Of a stretch of 64,000 nucleotides of DNA, positions 11,701-20,622 are shown one piece after another. A program made the translations under genes and the position numbers. Source of the stretch: Protea cynaroides (lineage: Eukaryota > Streptophyta > Magnoliopsida > Proteales > Proteaceae); NCBI GenBank assembly GCA_028583415.1, contig CM053267.1, positions 39,725,834 to 39,789,833 on the forward strand. Direction: 5' to 3'. Numbering within the stretch: position 1 is the first letter of the stretch; every line of letters starts with the position of its first letter. The notes under the pieces were generated by a model that was given only the letters and a program-made list of their open reading frames with translations, was not told where the DNA came from and searched no databases.

Positions 11701-14202
11701 ATAGACACCCCATCCTTCCAATTATTGTGTCCCCCATGGATCCAAAGTTCGTTAGCATGAACAAGAGGACCCGAAGCCCTGTTGTAATATAACCTGACCA
11801 AGTCCCCACCTTTAAACTCATTAGGCTCTATATGCCAAACATTATCAGAAGACCTTACAGCCTTCTTCACAAATTGATGTAAAGTTTCCTGCCTCTTCTC
11901 AATCTCCATCCTAGCTTGTGCCTTATCAGCTTCTTTTGCAGCCCTTTTTGCTTCTTCTTGCCGCTCCTCTTCTAATTGACGTTCCCTTTCAGCTTTCTCT
12001 TCAGCAAGTCTTTCAAGTTCCCTTCTTTTTTCTTCAAGCAAGAAATCCTCAAAAGCAAACACACCAATTCCACCTTCCACATGTATAAAAAAATCTTTCT
12101 CATCATTATTATCATAAACATCTCTCCCATTGAAGAACACAAAATCAATATTGTATGCCTCCTTAGGAACATAAAGCTGGCAAGACCACCAATCTCCATT
12201 AAGATGAGTTTTATTCAACTTTACTGTGAAATGTTTCCATCTCCAATCATTGAAAGCTCCCGTGAGCAGAACATCTGTTTCATCTTTTAAAGTAGAGAGA
12301 CTTCGATTTAGGAACAATTCTAGATCTTGACCAGGCTTCACTACCTGAGGATAAACAAACATTTTATTCCCCCTTGAAAAGTTCTCCTTGCCTAGGTCCT
12401 CAAGCACCTGCCTGTGCATTTCTGCATCCAACTTCAACTTTTTAACTGAATATTCATCCATCTCTGGCTCATGGTGCAATGAATATTCATGGTGATCAAG
12501 CAATTCTGGTTTTCCCATTTCAGTTTTTGTTATATGTTCATCAATTAGTGTTCCACTTCCACCAACTTCATCCTCAATTTCTGTCTCGGCACAGGTTTCT
12601 GCAATTGGTTTCTTGATTACAACAGAAAATCGTCCATCTTCCTCTGTTTCATTGATTTTAACGTCAGTGAAGAGTAGCCTCATCGATGTAGTTCCTTCAG
12701 CTTCATCTTCAATGTCACTCTTAACCACTTCAGTTTTTGTTATATGTTCATCAATTAGTGTTCCACTTCCACCAACTTCATCCCCAATTTCTCTCTCGGC
12801 ACAGGTTTCTGCAATTGGTTTCTTGATTACAACAGAAAATCGTCCATCTTCCTCTGTTTCAATCTCTTAACCACATCCAAATGCTTGCTTGTAAACAATG
12901 ATCCATCTACCTCATCCTCTTCACTCTGTGCAAAAATTTCTGGAGTTGGTGTCTCAGTTACACCGTTGTCTGTTACGGCAATCCTTTCCTTTTCCTCTGT
13001 TTCATTTCTCACTGCACCCAAGATTTGGTTTGTCAATATAGTTCTGTCAGCTTCATTTTCAATTTCAACCCTTCTTCCCAGTTCCTTTCCCGGCGCATAT
13101 TCAATGTCACCATCTTCACCGGAGCCAACTTTGGTTTCTGTTGGTTTTTCGCGAGGACCAGAATGCTCGTCAGATATGACAGTGCTAGAACCACCTTTGT
13201 CTCCAGTGTTGCTTTTCTCATTCTTCTGGGTGCTCGCTCCAACTCGTGATTTTGGCATGAAGCCCTTTGGAGCAGGGCCTTTTGGCTTTTGAATCTGGTC
13301 TTTTCTTGGTTTCCTCCGTGAGAAATCTATGAGGTAAATAATAATCAAGTAAAAAATAGAGAGTTGGTAAAATAGACTTCAATATGCACCAGAACAGTAG
13401 TTTGTGGACAAAAAATCAATAACATACTGACCTGCACTTGCAATTATATGATTCGAAACCCCAATTGATACACAATCCTTTCGCCATGAAGACAACTGAA
13501 AGGAATAACTCAAACAAAATGAATGAATAAACAAGAAGACACGTCTCAACCTTTACCGAAATATGACAATCATCTTTTTTTTTTTCTTTTTTCTTCCATA
13601 ACTTGTTAAGGAGAAAACAGTAATGATTAAGTAGTGGTAATGTTATTTTAATTTGAAAATCCCCATTAGTAATCCAGCTCCGAAAAGATCCAGGAAACAG
13701 GAGCAATTTTGATCGAACCAACCACAGGTAAACAAGCATTTAATCTTCAGTATAACTAGAATAAGAGAAAACAGTTTACAACAACATACATTTTCAAATA
13801 TACATTATAAGGCACAAATTTCCGAAGAGAACAGTCTACAATAACGTACATTTTCAATAATTCATGAAAAGACACAAAATCAATGAAGTGGCGAAGTTAA
13901 ATTTCTGAAGAGAACAGTTTACAATAGCGTACATTTTCAAAAATACATGAAAAAACCCAAACAATGAAGTATAGCGAAGTTAAATTTCTGAATAGCTTCA
14001 ATCAATGTAGAGAATTACACAAAATTCAGAAAAAAAAAAGGAAGAGTGAGGAAACAGATATTACAGTCACTCGTGAAGATGAGTTGGCTCTGCCAATGGA
14101 GAATAACTCAACCGATGGTTTAGCCACTGAGAAAGTTCTTCTCTCTGAGGAATTTCTCGTTCCGTAACAGATGAATCTCTGTACAGGCAAAACGGCATCC
14201 AT
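2749..14202 (-). CDS. SS3: Starch synthase III, chloroplastic (partial at 3' end; frame broken in exon 3)
   Basis: Soluble starch synthase of class III adds glucose from ADP-glucose to growing amylopectin chains in plastids. Eight exons can be read on the minus strand: 14202-14071, 13495-13432, 13326-11654, 10863-10649, 8351-8081, 7261-7086, 3467-3360 and 2858-2749. All have GT/AG borders and matching phases, except for the lesion in exon 3. Visible in order: a short Ser/Arg-rich N-terminus fitting a transit peptide, an acidic spacer (PKGPAPKGF near its start), three CBM53 starch-binding modules separated by a charged coiled coil (EEKRRELERL), then GT5 starting at MAPIAKV/GGLGD and reaching GKVEGLSVYFLEPQN. 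The remaining two-thirds of GT5 is not in 1-2748 and must lie left of the window or be missing. In exon 3 a 210-bp tandem duplication with a 64-bp deletion in its upstream copy shifts the frame and gives a stop near 12827. I am sure of the family; whether this copy works is doubtful. Confidence 0.93.
3360..3467 (-). CDS. SS3: SS3 exon 7 (GT5 KxGGLGD motif)
   Basis: A 36-codon exon reading VGGLGDIVTSLSRAVQDLGH and then NVDVILPKYDCLNLSN. With the last Lys of exon 6 it forms KVGGLGD, the ADP-glucose-binding loop of starch synthases. Acceptor TTCCAG and donor GTAAGC are clear. The intron before it is 3.6 kb. Confidence 0.93.
5043..5209. mobile_element. Palindromic element P1 (149 bp, 9-bp TSD)
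   Basis: The element at 5052-5200 begins GGAAAAAGATCCTCTC. Its arms CCTCAAGTTGCGATCCAAC and GGATCACAACTTGAGG pair around a GC-rich centre (GCGCACATTGGTATGCGCGC). The flanks TAAATTATT and CAAATTATC agree at 7 of 9 bases. It lies in SS3 intron 6. No coding capacity. Nine-bp TSDs point to Mutator-type transposition. Confidence 0.7.
5327..6037. mobile_element. MITE-like DNA transposon with perfect 27-bp TIRs and a CCA-rich core
   Basis: GGCCCCGTTTGATAACACTC at 5330 and its exact complement ending at 6034 form perfect 27-bp terminal inverted repeats. Both ends are flanked by TAG, a 3-bp target duplication like those of PIF/Harbinger elements. The core at about 5500-5885 is an impure ACC/CCA trinucleotide array, whose long open frames (His/Pro/Thr or Gly/Val) are artefacts of composition. 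It is inserted in SS3 intron 6. Confidence 0.75.
6035..7085. other. SS3 intron 6 remainder, possible LTR remnant
   Basis: A TATA-like stretch (TTTAATAGGATATAAGG at about 6392) is followed by transcript-leader-like sequence, and there is a TTGGTAGTAGAGTACC stretch near 6870 resembling a degraded primer-binding site. This suggests an old solo LTR, but no second LTR or coding region was found. Confidence 0.3.
7086..7261 (-). CDS. SS3: SS3 exon 6 (end of CBM53-3, start of GT5)
   Basis: Reads VKVPLDVHVMDFVFSERQDG, GMDYHIPVFGG and EPPMHIVHVAVEMAPIAKV. The last stretch is the entry to the GT5 starch synthase domain. The exon ends directly before the GGLGD motif, which exon 7 supplies. Confidence 0.93.
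7795..7945. mobile_element. Short inverted-repeat element (MITE)
   Basis: GAGGGTCCTCTGAGCAAGC near 7801 pairs imperfectly with GCTCATAGAGACTTTTC near 7926, and CCCCTCACAT pairs with ATGTGAGGGC. The result is a foldback of about 145 bp in SS3 intron 5. Target duplications were not clear. Confidence 0.45.
8081..8351 (-). CDS. SS3: SS3 exon 5 (start of CBM53-3)
   Basis: Begins AERTARVKSETRSRTIKKFL and contains SQKHIVYTEPVNVQAGS and WFRCSFNHWTHRNGPLPPQK, the highly conserved third CBM53 of SS3. It ends in phase 1 at CCATTG|GTGAGG. Confidence 0.93.
9531..9742 (-). mobile_element. Au-type SINE with inverted partial second copy
   Basis: Read on the minus strand from about 9742: GGGCCTTGACACAATGGTAA (degenerate pol III A box), a GGTCATGGGTATGATTTTGG region in B-box position, GGAAACAGCCTCTC and GGGGTAAGGC. 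This is the plant Au SINE signature. The plus strand at 9531-9586 carries ACCCCGCGGAGGGAACCATG and CACTGGGTACGCC, the 3' part of the same SINE in opposite orientation, so the pair lies tail to tail. It is in SS3 intron 4. Confidence 0.7.
10649..10863 (-). CDS. SS3: SS3 exon 4 (end of CBM53-2)
   Basis: Reads VVVPDQAVILDWVFADGPP, DNNHSQDFHAIVP and ELYWVEEENRIYNKL, completing the second CBM53 and the linker helix. Acceptor ATAG|TG follows phase 1; donor AAAG|GTTAGT leaves phase 0. Confidence 0.92.
11654..13326 (-). CDS. SS3: SS3 exon 3: acidic N-terminal region, CBM53-1, coiled coil, start of CBM53-2 (frameshifted)
   Basis: The exon opens with FSRRKPRKD and PKGPAPKGFMPKSR, then a long acidic low-complexity spacer. 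CBM53-1 runs from KMFVYPQVV to KDFFIHVEGG, with LTGAFNDWRWK as its sugar-binding signature. A charged helix (about 60 residues, EEKRRELERLAEEKAERE) separates it from CBM53-2, which begins VWHIEPNEFKGGDLV. Two overlapping frames are needed: 13326 to about 12868, then about 12870 to 11654. Exon length is 1673 bp. Flanking phases require a length 64 bp greater, which is exactly the segment missing from the upstream copy of the 210-bp duplication. Without repair the product ends after roughly 190 residues. Confidence 0.9.
12521..12874 (-). repeat. 210-bp in-frame tandem duplication inside SS3 exon 3, one copy with 64-bp deletion
   Basis: The stretch 12521-12650 recurs almost base for base at 12731-12860, an offset of 210 bp (70 codons). 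In the downstream copy the unit runs from VVKSDIEDE to EHITKTE. In the upstream copy the part between GTTAAGAG and TGAAACAGAGG is shorter by 64 bp (7 bp versus 71 bp between the same landmarks), which changes the frame. Confidence 0.9.
13432..13495 (-). CDS. SS3: SS3 exon 2
   Basis: A 64-bp exon between acceptor TTTCAG and donor GTCAGT, reading LSSWRKDCVSIGVSNHIIAS. The SWRKD-type peptide ahead of the basic FSRRKP stretch of exon 3 is typical of SS3 N-termini. It begins in phase 0 and ends in phase 1, fitting both neighbours. Confidence 0.8.
14071..14202 (-). CDS. SS3: SS3 exon 1 (start codon, transit peptide)
   Basis: The ATG at 14202-14200 begins MDAVLPVQRF. The next 44 codons are rich in Ser and Arg with few acidic residues, as in chloroplast transit peptides. 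The open frame continues upstream only to a GTG, so the ATG is the likely start. The donor CGA|GTGACT ends the exon in phase 0, matching exon 2. Confidence 0.8.
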
Positions 14203-14629
14203 GGCCGATCTGGATGTCTGCTCACACTCTGTGCTCACTCGTTACGTCTTCACTCCCTAGAAGACCATAGAACCTTTGAATAAAAAATAAAAAAAATTTT
14301 GATCTCTCCCTCACTATAAATAATAAAATAATCAAAATATATGCTATGACTCCCTAACCGTCGGTTGGTACCATTCAGTACGTTGATTCCGATTGGACGT
14401 CTGAGCGAGATTCAAGAGTATTGGATCTGAAACCATTAAATATACTGTACACAGGCTGCGTATTAAGATCAATAAGGACCGTTGACAAGTAAGTGGTTTC
14501 CGGTGACGTGTGATTGGCATCGTAGGGGTATTTGCGTAAATAAACGATTGTTTTCTTAAAAATAAAAAAAAATAAAAACTCTATTTTAAGGGGCCGGTAT
14601 AACGGTTGACAAGTTTTCCGCGAATACTA

Positions 14630-14732
14630 ATCCACGTGGATCCGCAAAATAACGAATTAAATACGGGATCTCTAGCGTACGATTCGGACTTTCGAATAAA
14701 GTGGGGCTCTCTTCTGAAAACGTCACGTGGAA
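14630..14732. promoter_or_regulatory. Two G-box/ABRE motifs upstream of SS3
   Basis: CACGTG occurs at 14633-14638 (CCACGTGG) and 14724-14729 (GTCACGTGG), about 430 and 520 bp upstream of the SS3 start codon. A GACGTGT stands near 14506. CACGTGG is the core bound by bZIP factors in abscisic-acid and sugar responses. A role here is inferred from position only. Confidence 0.4.
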
Positions 14733-15127
14733 TCTAAATAGTTCAGCAGGGAAATTACCAGATGATTCGCGGGCTATAAAATAATGGAGCTTTGAGTGAT
14801 GATAAGCCAGTGCCAACAGCCAAGATTCAGATTCCTTTCATACGTGGCATTTAAAAAAAGACTTCAAATTATCAGTGACCGTTATTTTAGTGATGAGATC
14901 ACCCTGGGACCTGGGAAAGTGGGACCCACATGAAAGAAAAGGGCATTTAAGACAATAAGACAAGTTGAGCAAGCATTTTAATGAGAAACGATATTTTTTC
15001 TGTTCCTTAAAAGTTGGGATGGTAACTTGACTTGATCACTCTGCGAATGTTTGGGAAGAACTGGACTCAGCCACTCCGGCAACTTCGGGATTCGTTGCTA
15101 TGATCTATCCCACTAATGAGGTCGATC

Positions 15128-16057
15128 GCCTACACTGTCAATGTCCGGTCTGATCTGGTTTTGGTTTGGACTAAAAGGGTATTAGGCGTTACAAGTCTTG
15201 GCTTAAACATGTCCATTAAATATTCGGACGCATAGAAATCCTCTCCAACGTACATACCGAAGTATGGGTATGTGTGCAGGATAAACTCCAACTGTTGGAT
15301 CACGTTGGAGTTCCTCCAACGGCGAGAGATGATTTGAATCCGTGTTCAGACTGGGTTGGGCTGCACTGGACACAATAACTAATGGGCCGGTCCGATATCG
15401 ATTTGTTATCGGACTAGGTTTATTGGGCTGATTTCAGGCTAGCTCGGGCCGAACCGGACTTATCGGGCTGACATGATACATCAATGATCAAAAACATAAT
15501 TGGTTCAATTGCCCAAATTTTTAATTGAATCACAATTTGTTTTAAATACTTCAAGTTAATCCATATATTTTCAATCTTTTTTTGTGTTTAGGCAGCAATT
15601 CATCTTTGTAGTCGGACTGTTGGGCCTTATAATACATAAATAAAATCAAATACGTCTCATCAAGAATTACCATATAACATTCAAATCCATTTGAATTCTA
15701 TATCACATCAAGGATTTAAATGGATGCTATTGTCATGATAGAATGTCATTAAAAGAAGCTTACGTAAATCCTTTGTGAATTGGTTATTATTTGAGAAGCA
15801 AAAATAATGAGTTCGGGCGACCTCGGGTTTCTTAATAGGCCTTATCGATATTCGGGTTGGGTATTATTGGTTCGGACTAGTTCGGGCTTCTTAACTAACT
15901 GGTCCAATCTAATTTCGGTTCAGACTGAAACAATGTCCCGGACCGAAACCTTTCCATTAAGGACTCAGTCCGGGCTGGGTTCAGGTTATTTCAAGCCAGC
16001 TCGGTCTGTGTTATCAGGCCGGGCCCAAATTTGACACCCTTAGACCTTAGCCTACAC
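15128..16057. mobile_element. hAT-like GGCCCG-rich non-autonomous element (TGTCAA termini)
   Basis: The left end has TGTCAATGTCCGGTC and the right end GGGCCCAAATTTGACACCCT. GCCTACAC flanks both sides (15128-15135, 16050-16057) as an 8-bp duplication. The interior is rich in GGGCCGG and TTCGGG words and holds palindromic element P2. The left terminus looks shortened relative to the right. Confidence 0.5.
15221..15351. mobile_element. Palindromic element P2 (113 bp, 9-bp TSD)
   Basis: The element at 15230-15342 has left terminus AAATCCTCTCC and right terminus GAGAGATGATTTGAATCC. CTCCAACTGTTGGATCACG and CGTTGGAG words form the inverted arms, and the centre reads GAAGTATGGGTATGTGTGC. Flanks TATTCGGAC and TGTTCAGAC agree at 7 of 9. 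It is nested in the hAT-like repeat. Confidence 0.6.
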
Positions 16058-16179
16058 AAACCTTTGATCACAAATACCAAAATGTCTATTTGTATTTTAG
16101 GATTTCTATGATAATCCAATGACATCTCATGAAAAAAGAATCAATATCAATAACTATTGACAACAGCCAAGTAAATGGA

Positions 16180-16390
16180 CCTGAAACTTAAAACCCTAAA
16201 CACTTACCCTAAAATCTTAAACATTAAACCCTAAATCCTACAATTCTAACCCCTAAACCTTACAACTCTAAACCCCTAAACCCTAAACTCTATATTCTAA
16301 ACTTTTCAACCCTAAACTGTAAATCTTATACCCTAAATCATAAGTCTTAGATCCTGAATCATAATCCCCAAAATCCTAAACTCTATGCCT
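16180..16390. repeat. Degenerate telomere-like repeat (CCCTAAA-type)
   Basis: About 200 bp of imperfect 7-14-bp units, for example AAACCCTAAACAC, CCCCTAAACC and AACCCCTAAACCCTAAA. They resemble plant telomere repeat CCCTAAA with many substitutions and spacers. An interstitial telomere-like tract or an intron-type CTAAA-rich repeat are both possible. Confidence 0.55.
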
Positions 16391-16482
16391 GTTGTTTCAA
16401 CCCTTGGTTAAAAAAACCATTTCCTTATCCCACATCACTTGGTAATATCCAATGACTATTGTATCTTATATTTTTTTTTTTG

Positions 16483-16485
<3 letters not shown>

Positions 16486-16527
<42 letters not shown>
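16486..16527. repeat. (CT)n microsatellite
   Basis: About 20 uninterrupted CT dinucleotides after a poly-T tract. Nothing else is recognised nearby. Confidence 0.9.
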
Positions 16528-16531
<4 letters not shown>

Positions 16532-17349
16532 CATTAAGGCTATGTTTGTATGTCAAGAAAAGAAAAGAAAAAAAACATAAGAAAAAAAAATGATGAAACA
16601 ATGATCGCTTTATGTATCTACCTCTCTTCTCTAATTCAATTTTTTTTTTCTTTTATTTTATTGGCTTCCAAACATAACTTAATTTATCTAGAGAATTGTT
16701 TAAAATGAGAACTGACACTCTCACGACAACCTTGGTTTACACTTGAATGGTAAGCCACTTTCAAAAATTTTGAGAAAAAATCCATTTTACTTTTGAGGTA
16801 AAAATTTTTGGGAATAAGACAATGGGTAATTAAAAGAAAATGTCATGTTCTAAAATTACCTATATAGGTTTGTTTTTATAATTTATTATCTCGGGTTGAT
16901 TAATCCTTAAAAATTTTAAGAAAAATGGTTCATACACACCCTTGAAAGGAACATTTTCATAGGCACTCACTTTAAAAATATTACCACGTGGATAGATGAT
17001 GTGGCTCTTCATACCATTAGATAGTAAGGCCATCTTATAGATTATCCATGTGTTAAATTACACTTCTATGTTTTAGCATGCATCATTTTGTATGTCCGTG
17101 CATACCTATAGTACTTTGACCACGGCCATGCACTTTTTCATTGCCCTGTATTTCCAAAGCTTTGTTTTCCATGCCAAACTTCAATAACCTTTGCGACTTG
17201 ACAAGTGAAACCTAAGGTTCTACATATACACAAAATTTAGATTATTTCTTGTTGGCCATGTGACATTTATTGATATTTAAAGTGGACGTATAGGAAAGGT
17301 TCCTACCATAGGCGTTTAGGAATCAAACTCCCAAATTTCAATATATATC

Positions 17350-17722
17350 GGGAAAATTTCAGCCACACTCCTCTGGTAAAATTTAATCTCATACACCGAC
17401 CATTGTTCGTGATAATATCACTAATACCCCTTACTTTTGAAAGTGATAATATTACTAACATCCCTTACTTTTGAAAACATAATTCAAAAACATAATTCAG
17501 TTAGACCCCCTCCATTAAGTTATGGTCGTTAATCGATGACGTTGGAGAGAGAATTAGGGTAAATATGAAAATAAAAAGGGCAAAATCTGATAATTAAAAA
17601 AAATTAACTATTATATGAGTGGATAATGTTTGGGTGTCTCGGGGGTGTTAGTGATATTATTACGAACAATGATGGGTGATGAGATTAAGTCATACTACAG
17701 AGGGTGGTTTGAAAATTTCCCT
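17350..17722. mobile_element. Long-TIR non-autonomous DNA element (~370 bp)
   Basis: GGGAAAATTTCAGCCACACT at the left pairs with the complement of GTTTGAAAATTTCCC at the right. The pairing extends about 80 bp through CATTGTTCGTGATAATATCA and CACTAACACCCC. No coding capacity, and the target duplication is unclear. Confidence 0.55.
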
Positions 17723-19386
17723 TTATTATATTTGAATATAAAAACTTATATGACTCTACCCATTTTTTTCAGACCATATTATATTGTCTTATCTCTCCTA
17801 ATCACTCTAACATCTCTCTGTTATAATCCCAATGGTTGGTAATGACAAAAACCTCAAAAAGATCATGACTTCGACTTCAAGTTTCCTTGGGGCCTACATT
17901 TTCAAAAAAATATTTTGACTCAGTTTTGCATTGTGTTTTCATGATAAGGACACCACTATATGGGAAAGGGATTTTGACTTTAACTAGTTCATTCGCCACC
18001 AAGAGGAAAAAAAGAAGCAGGAGACAATATCAGCCCGGGTAGGGCTTAGTCCAAGGCCTCAACTTTGATCCGACCTAGCCCTAACTCATGGCCAGAAATT
18101 CCCAATTAGAGTATTTCAGTCACAGTCAGTTTGAGCTCTGGACGGATCAGGGATAAAGACACCATTATATGGGGAAGGGATATTGACTTTCAGAAGCTCA
18201 TTCACCATCAAGAGAAAAAGAAAAAGAAGAAGAAGACAAGAATGTTGGATTGGGCTGGGCAAGGATCAGTCCAAGACCTCAACCTTGGTCTGGCCCAACC
18301 TTAACTCAGGGTTAGAAATTCTTGGTTAGGGTATTTCGGTCCACTCCAAACCTTGTTTGAGTTCAAGACAAATTAGGAATATGAACACCATTATACGGGG
18401 AAGGGATTCCGATTTTCACTAGCTCATTTTTTTTTTGGTATAAACGAAATTCATTTAGAAAAAGTAAGGAAACAACTCAGGGTATCATTGATACAAAGAT
18501 CTTTCAACCATGGAGTGGACAGAAGCCAGATAAATAACCCTACAACTGTCATGGCATTCCTAGCAAGGTTGTGAGCTATTTCATTCGCACCCCTTGAAAT
18601 AGAGAAAAAAATTACAACTCTCAAAATAGGTCCACAATATCAAGAACAATGTTCTGAATACTAAAATATTGGATCCGATCCGATACGATAGTTTGTATAA
18701 TGTTCTTACAATAAAAAAGAATCACCACCGGCCAATGACCTTCAGAAAAAAGGCCGTTTGCAAGGCCCATCTAATAGCAAGAGCTTCACCCTCCAAAGCT
18801 GATCCAAACCTAAGGTGAGCTGAGCAAGCTCGGATGGGGACTACAGATCTGCTGCGTAGAATGAAACCTATATTGTCTTTCGAAGATTTAGACTTAAAAG
18901 CCGCATCAGTATTGATAATGAAAACATCTTAAACAATAGAATGAGTATTTGTAGCCATATTTGAGACAGTTTTGTCTCATATATTTGAACAGGGAGAGTC
19001 CTATTAGAAGTCACAGATGAGAATTCAGTTCAGCTTCTATCCGCTTTTACCGCAACAAACTCTGGATAAGAGAAGATGGGTTGTTATTAAACATGTAATA
19101 TTTTCGAGCCTTCCATATCTCCCAGGAAAGAAAAGATGCATGGTTGAGAGCTTCATTCGTAGATTGTTTGGAGTGATGAGAAAAAAAAATCCACTATTGT
19201 ATCCACTGAAACAAAGAAAAAGATTCATCATTAGGCACCGAATAGGTTAATGAGGATGCAAACCAGATAGCTATGGCGAAAGGACAATGAAATATTATGT
19301 GGTCAATGGATTCCGATCATTCCCCACATCTCTTGCAAGTAGAATCAGATTGCATCTCTCTCAACATTATTTCTTCACCAGTGGCA

Positions 19387-19566
19387 ATGTCATTCAGAAA
19401 AAGATCGTCTCCAGTCCGTCCACCCGTCCAGTCGTGGACGGACGGACTGGATTTAAAGGACACGCCCCCCATGTATTGGTATGCGTGTCCTTTTAATCCA
19501 GGCTGTCCAGTCCACGACTGGACGACTGGACGGACTGGAGACGATCCAAGTCCGTCCATGTCATTC
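19387..19566. mobile_element. Palindromic element P3 (162 bp, perfect 9-bp TSD)
   Basis: ATGTCATTC flanks both sides (19387-19395, 19558-19566). The element at 19396-19557 starts AGAAAAAGATCGTCTCCAG. Its arms CAGTCCGTCCACCCGTCCAG / CTGGACGACTGGACGGACTG fold back around GTATTGGTATGCGTGTCC. It splits the LINE coding between the RSCAND and ATGEE peptides, which proves insertion. Confidence 0.8.
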
Positions 19567-19872
19567 GCACATGATCTCCATAAGAATAATTTGATTTTGG
19601 GAATACTATTGCACTTCCATAAATATTTCCAAACCTCAGAAGGAGTTAATTTCCAAGAACCGAAATGAGAGAATGAGGCTTTCCTCGAGATTTGCTCCTC
19701 CTTCAAATTAGATAGTAAATGGTAAACAGTTTTCACAGAGAATCTGCCACCATCCTTCATTGGCAATAAGCTAATTTGAATTTTCAAGATTGCTTATCTT
19801 TCTTCCTCATTAAATTAGGAATGAAGCAAATCAAGATTCCAAGATTTATTGCTCCCATGAATCAGAGCAGCT

Positions 19873-20123
19873 ATCCGGTCTAGATCCAAATCGTCTCATC
19901 CCTGAGATTCGGGAGGCGTGGCGGCGACCCCACTGGATGGTCGCCATGTGGAGGTCGGATGAATCCGACCCCTCCGTTCAAGCTGACAAGTCGAGCCGAC
20001 AAGAGAGTATCGGCTCGAACGGAGGGGTTGGATTCATCCGACCCCCACATGGCGACCATCCAGTGGGGTCGTTGCCACGCCTCTCAAATCTCAGGGATGA
20101 GACGATTTGAATCCATCCGGTCT
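19873..20123. mobile_element. Palindromic element P4 (233 bp, perfect 9-bp TSD)
   Basis: ATCCGGTCT flanks both sides (19873-19881, 20115-20123). The element starts AGATCCAAATCGTCTCATCC and ends GAGACGATTTGAATCC. Inverted arms of about 100 bp (GGCGACCCCACTGGATGGTC and its complement) surround a short centre with CAAGCTGACAAGTCGAGCC. It is inserted in the LINE. Confidence 0.8.
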
Positions 20124-20259
20124 TGGCCTACTGATACTCATTTGCCACCAGAATGTTGGATTAGGCAGGTAGGACACAGTCTAAGACCTCAACCTTGATC
20201 CAACCTGAACTCCGGGTTAGAAATCCTCGAGTTAGGGTATTTTAGTCCAAGCCCTGTCC

Positions 20260-20406
20260 CTAACTTGGAACGCGTCCAAAACCTCTCCTCCACGGCTCCC
20301 CGACCCCCTCTCATCCAACCGTTGGAGGGGTAAGCCGGCTTAAACTCCAACCCCCTCCAACGGTTGGATGGGGTGGGAGCAGGGGGGCCGACAGGATCAA
20401 ACTTGG
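20260..20406. mobile_element. Palindromic element P5 (129 bp, 9-bp TSD)
   Basis: CTAACTTGG (20260-20268) and CAAACTTGG (20398-20406) agree at 8 of 9. The element at 20269-20397 has CCAAAACCTCTCC near the left end and GACAGGAT at the right. Arms CATCCAACCGTTGGAGGGG / CCTCCAACGGTTGGATG are inverted. It lies 217 bp upstream of the RRP6L3 start codon. Confidence 0.65.
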
Positions 20407-20622
20407 GTCCTGAGAGTACAATGCCCTTTTAAAAGTTGTACATGGCCAACGGTGCTTCCAACGGTGCTTGACACGTTGGCGGCGGAAATGTCATTATCTT
20501 GGAAAACTTGAATAAACCAGAGAGATCAAATGAAGCAAGACGGCGGCCCTGTCACCTGTGAAGCTGAAAGCGAAGGCGGAGGGACTGAAAATATCATTAA
20601 ACAGTAGAATCAGATCACAACA

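Larger units (their letters stand above)
18426..20130 (-). mobile_element. 5'-truncated L1-type LINE (zf-RVT and RNase H parts)
   Basis: Minus-strand peptides GGRFSVKTVYHLLSNL, SEVWKYLWKCNSIPKIKLFL and WRSCAND belong to the zf-RVT region of plant L1 LINEs. Further on, SALEGEALAIRWALQTA and ANEIAHNLARNAM-like peptides belong to its RNase H domain. A T-tract at 18427-18436 is the poly(A) tail seen from the plus strand. Two palindromic elements interrupt it. The flanks ACTAGCTCA and ACTGATACTCA look like an imperfect target duplication. Confidence 0.7.
17945..20262. repeat. Three-unit tandem repeat (~210-225 bp), third unit split by a LINE
   Basis: Units start near 17947, 18156 and 18382 with GACACCATTATATGGGGAAG-like sequence and continue with CTCATTC..CACCA, CCAAGACCTCAACCTTG and GTTAGGGTATTTC. 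The third unit stops at AGCTCA (18425) and resumes near 20131 with ACTCATTTGCCACCAGAATG. The LINE inserted exactly between these points. Confidence 0.65.

Noticed and set aside
11976..12290. 104-codon plus-strand frame opposite SS3 exon 3
   Set aside because: Shadow of the minus-strand CBM53 and coiled-coil coding sequence.
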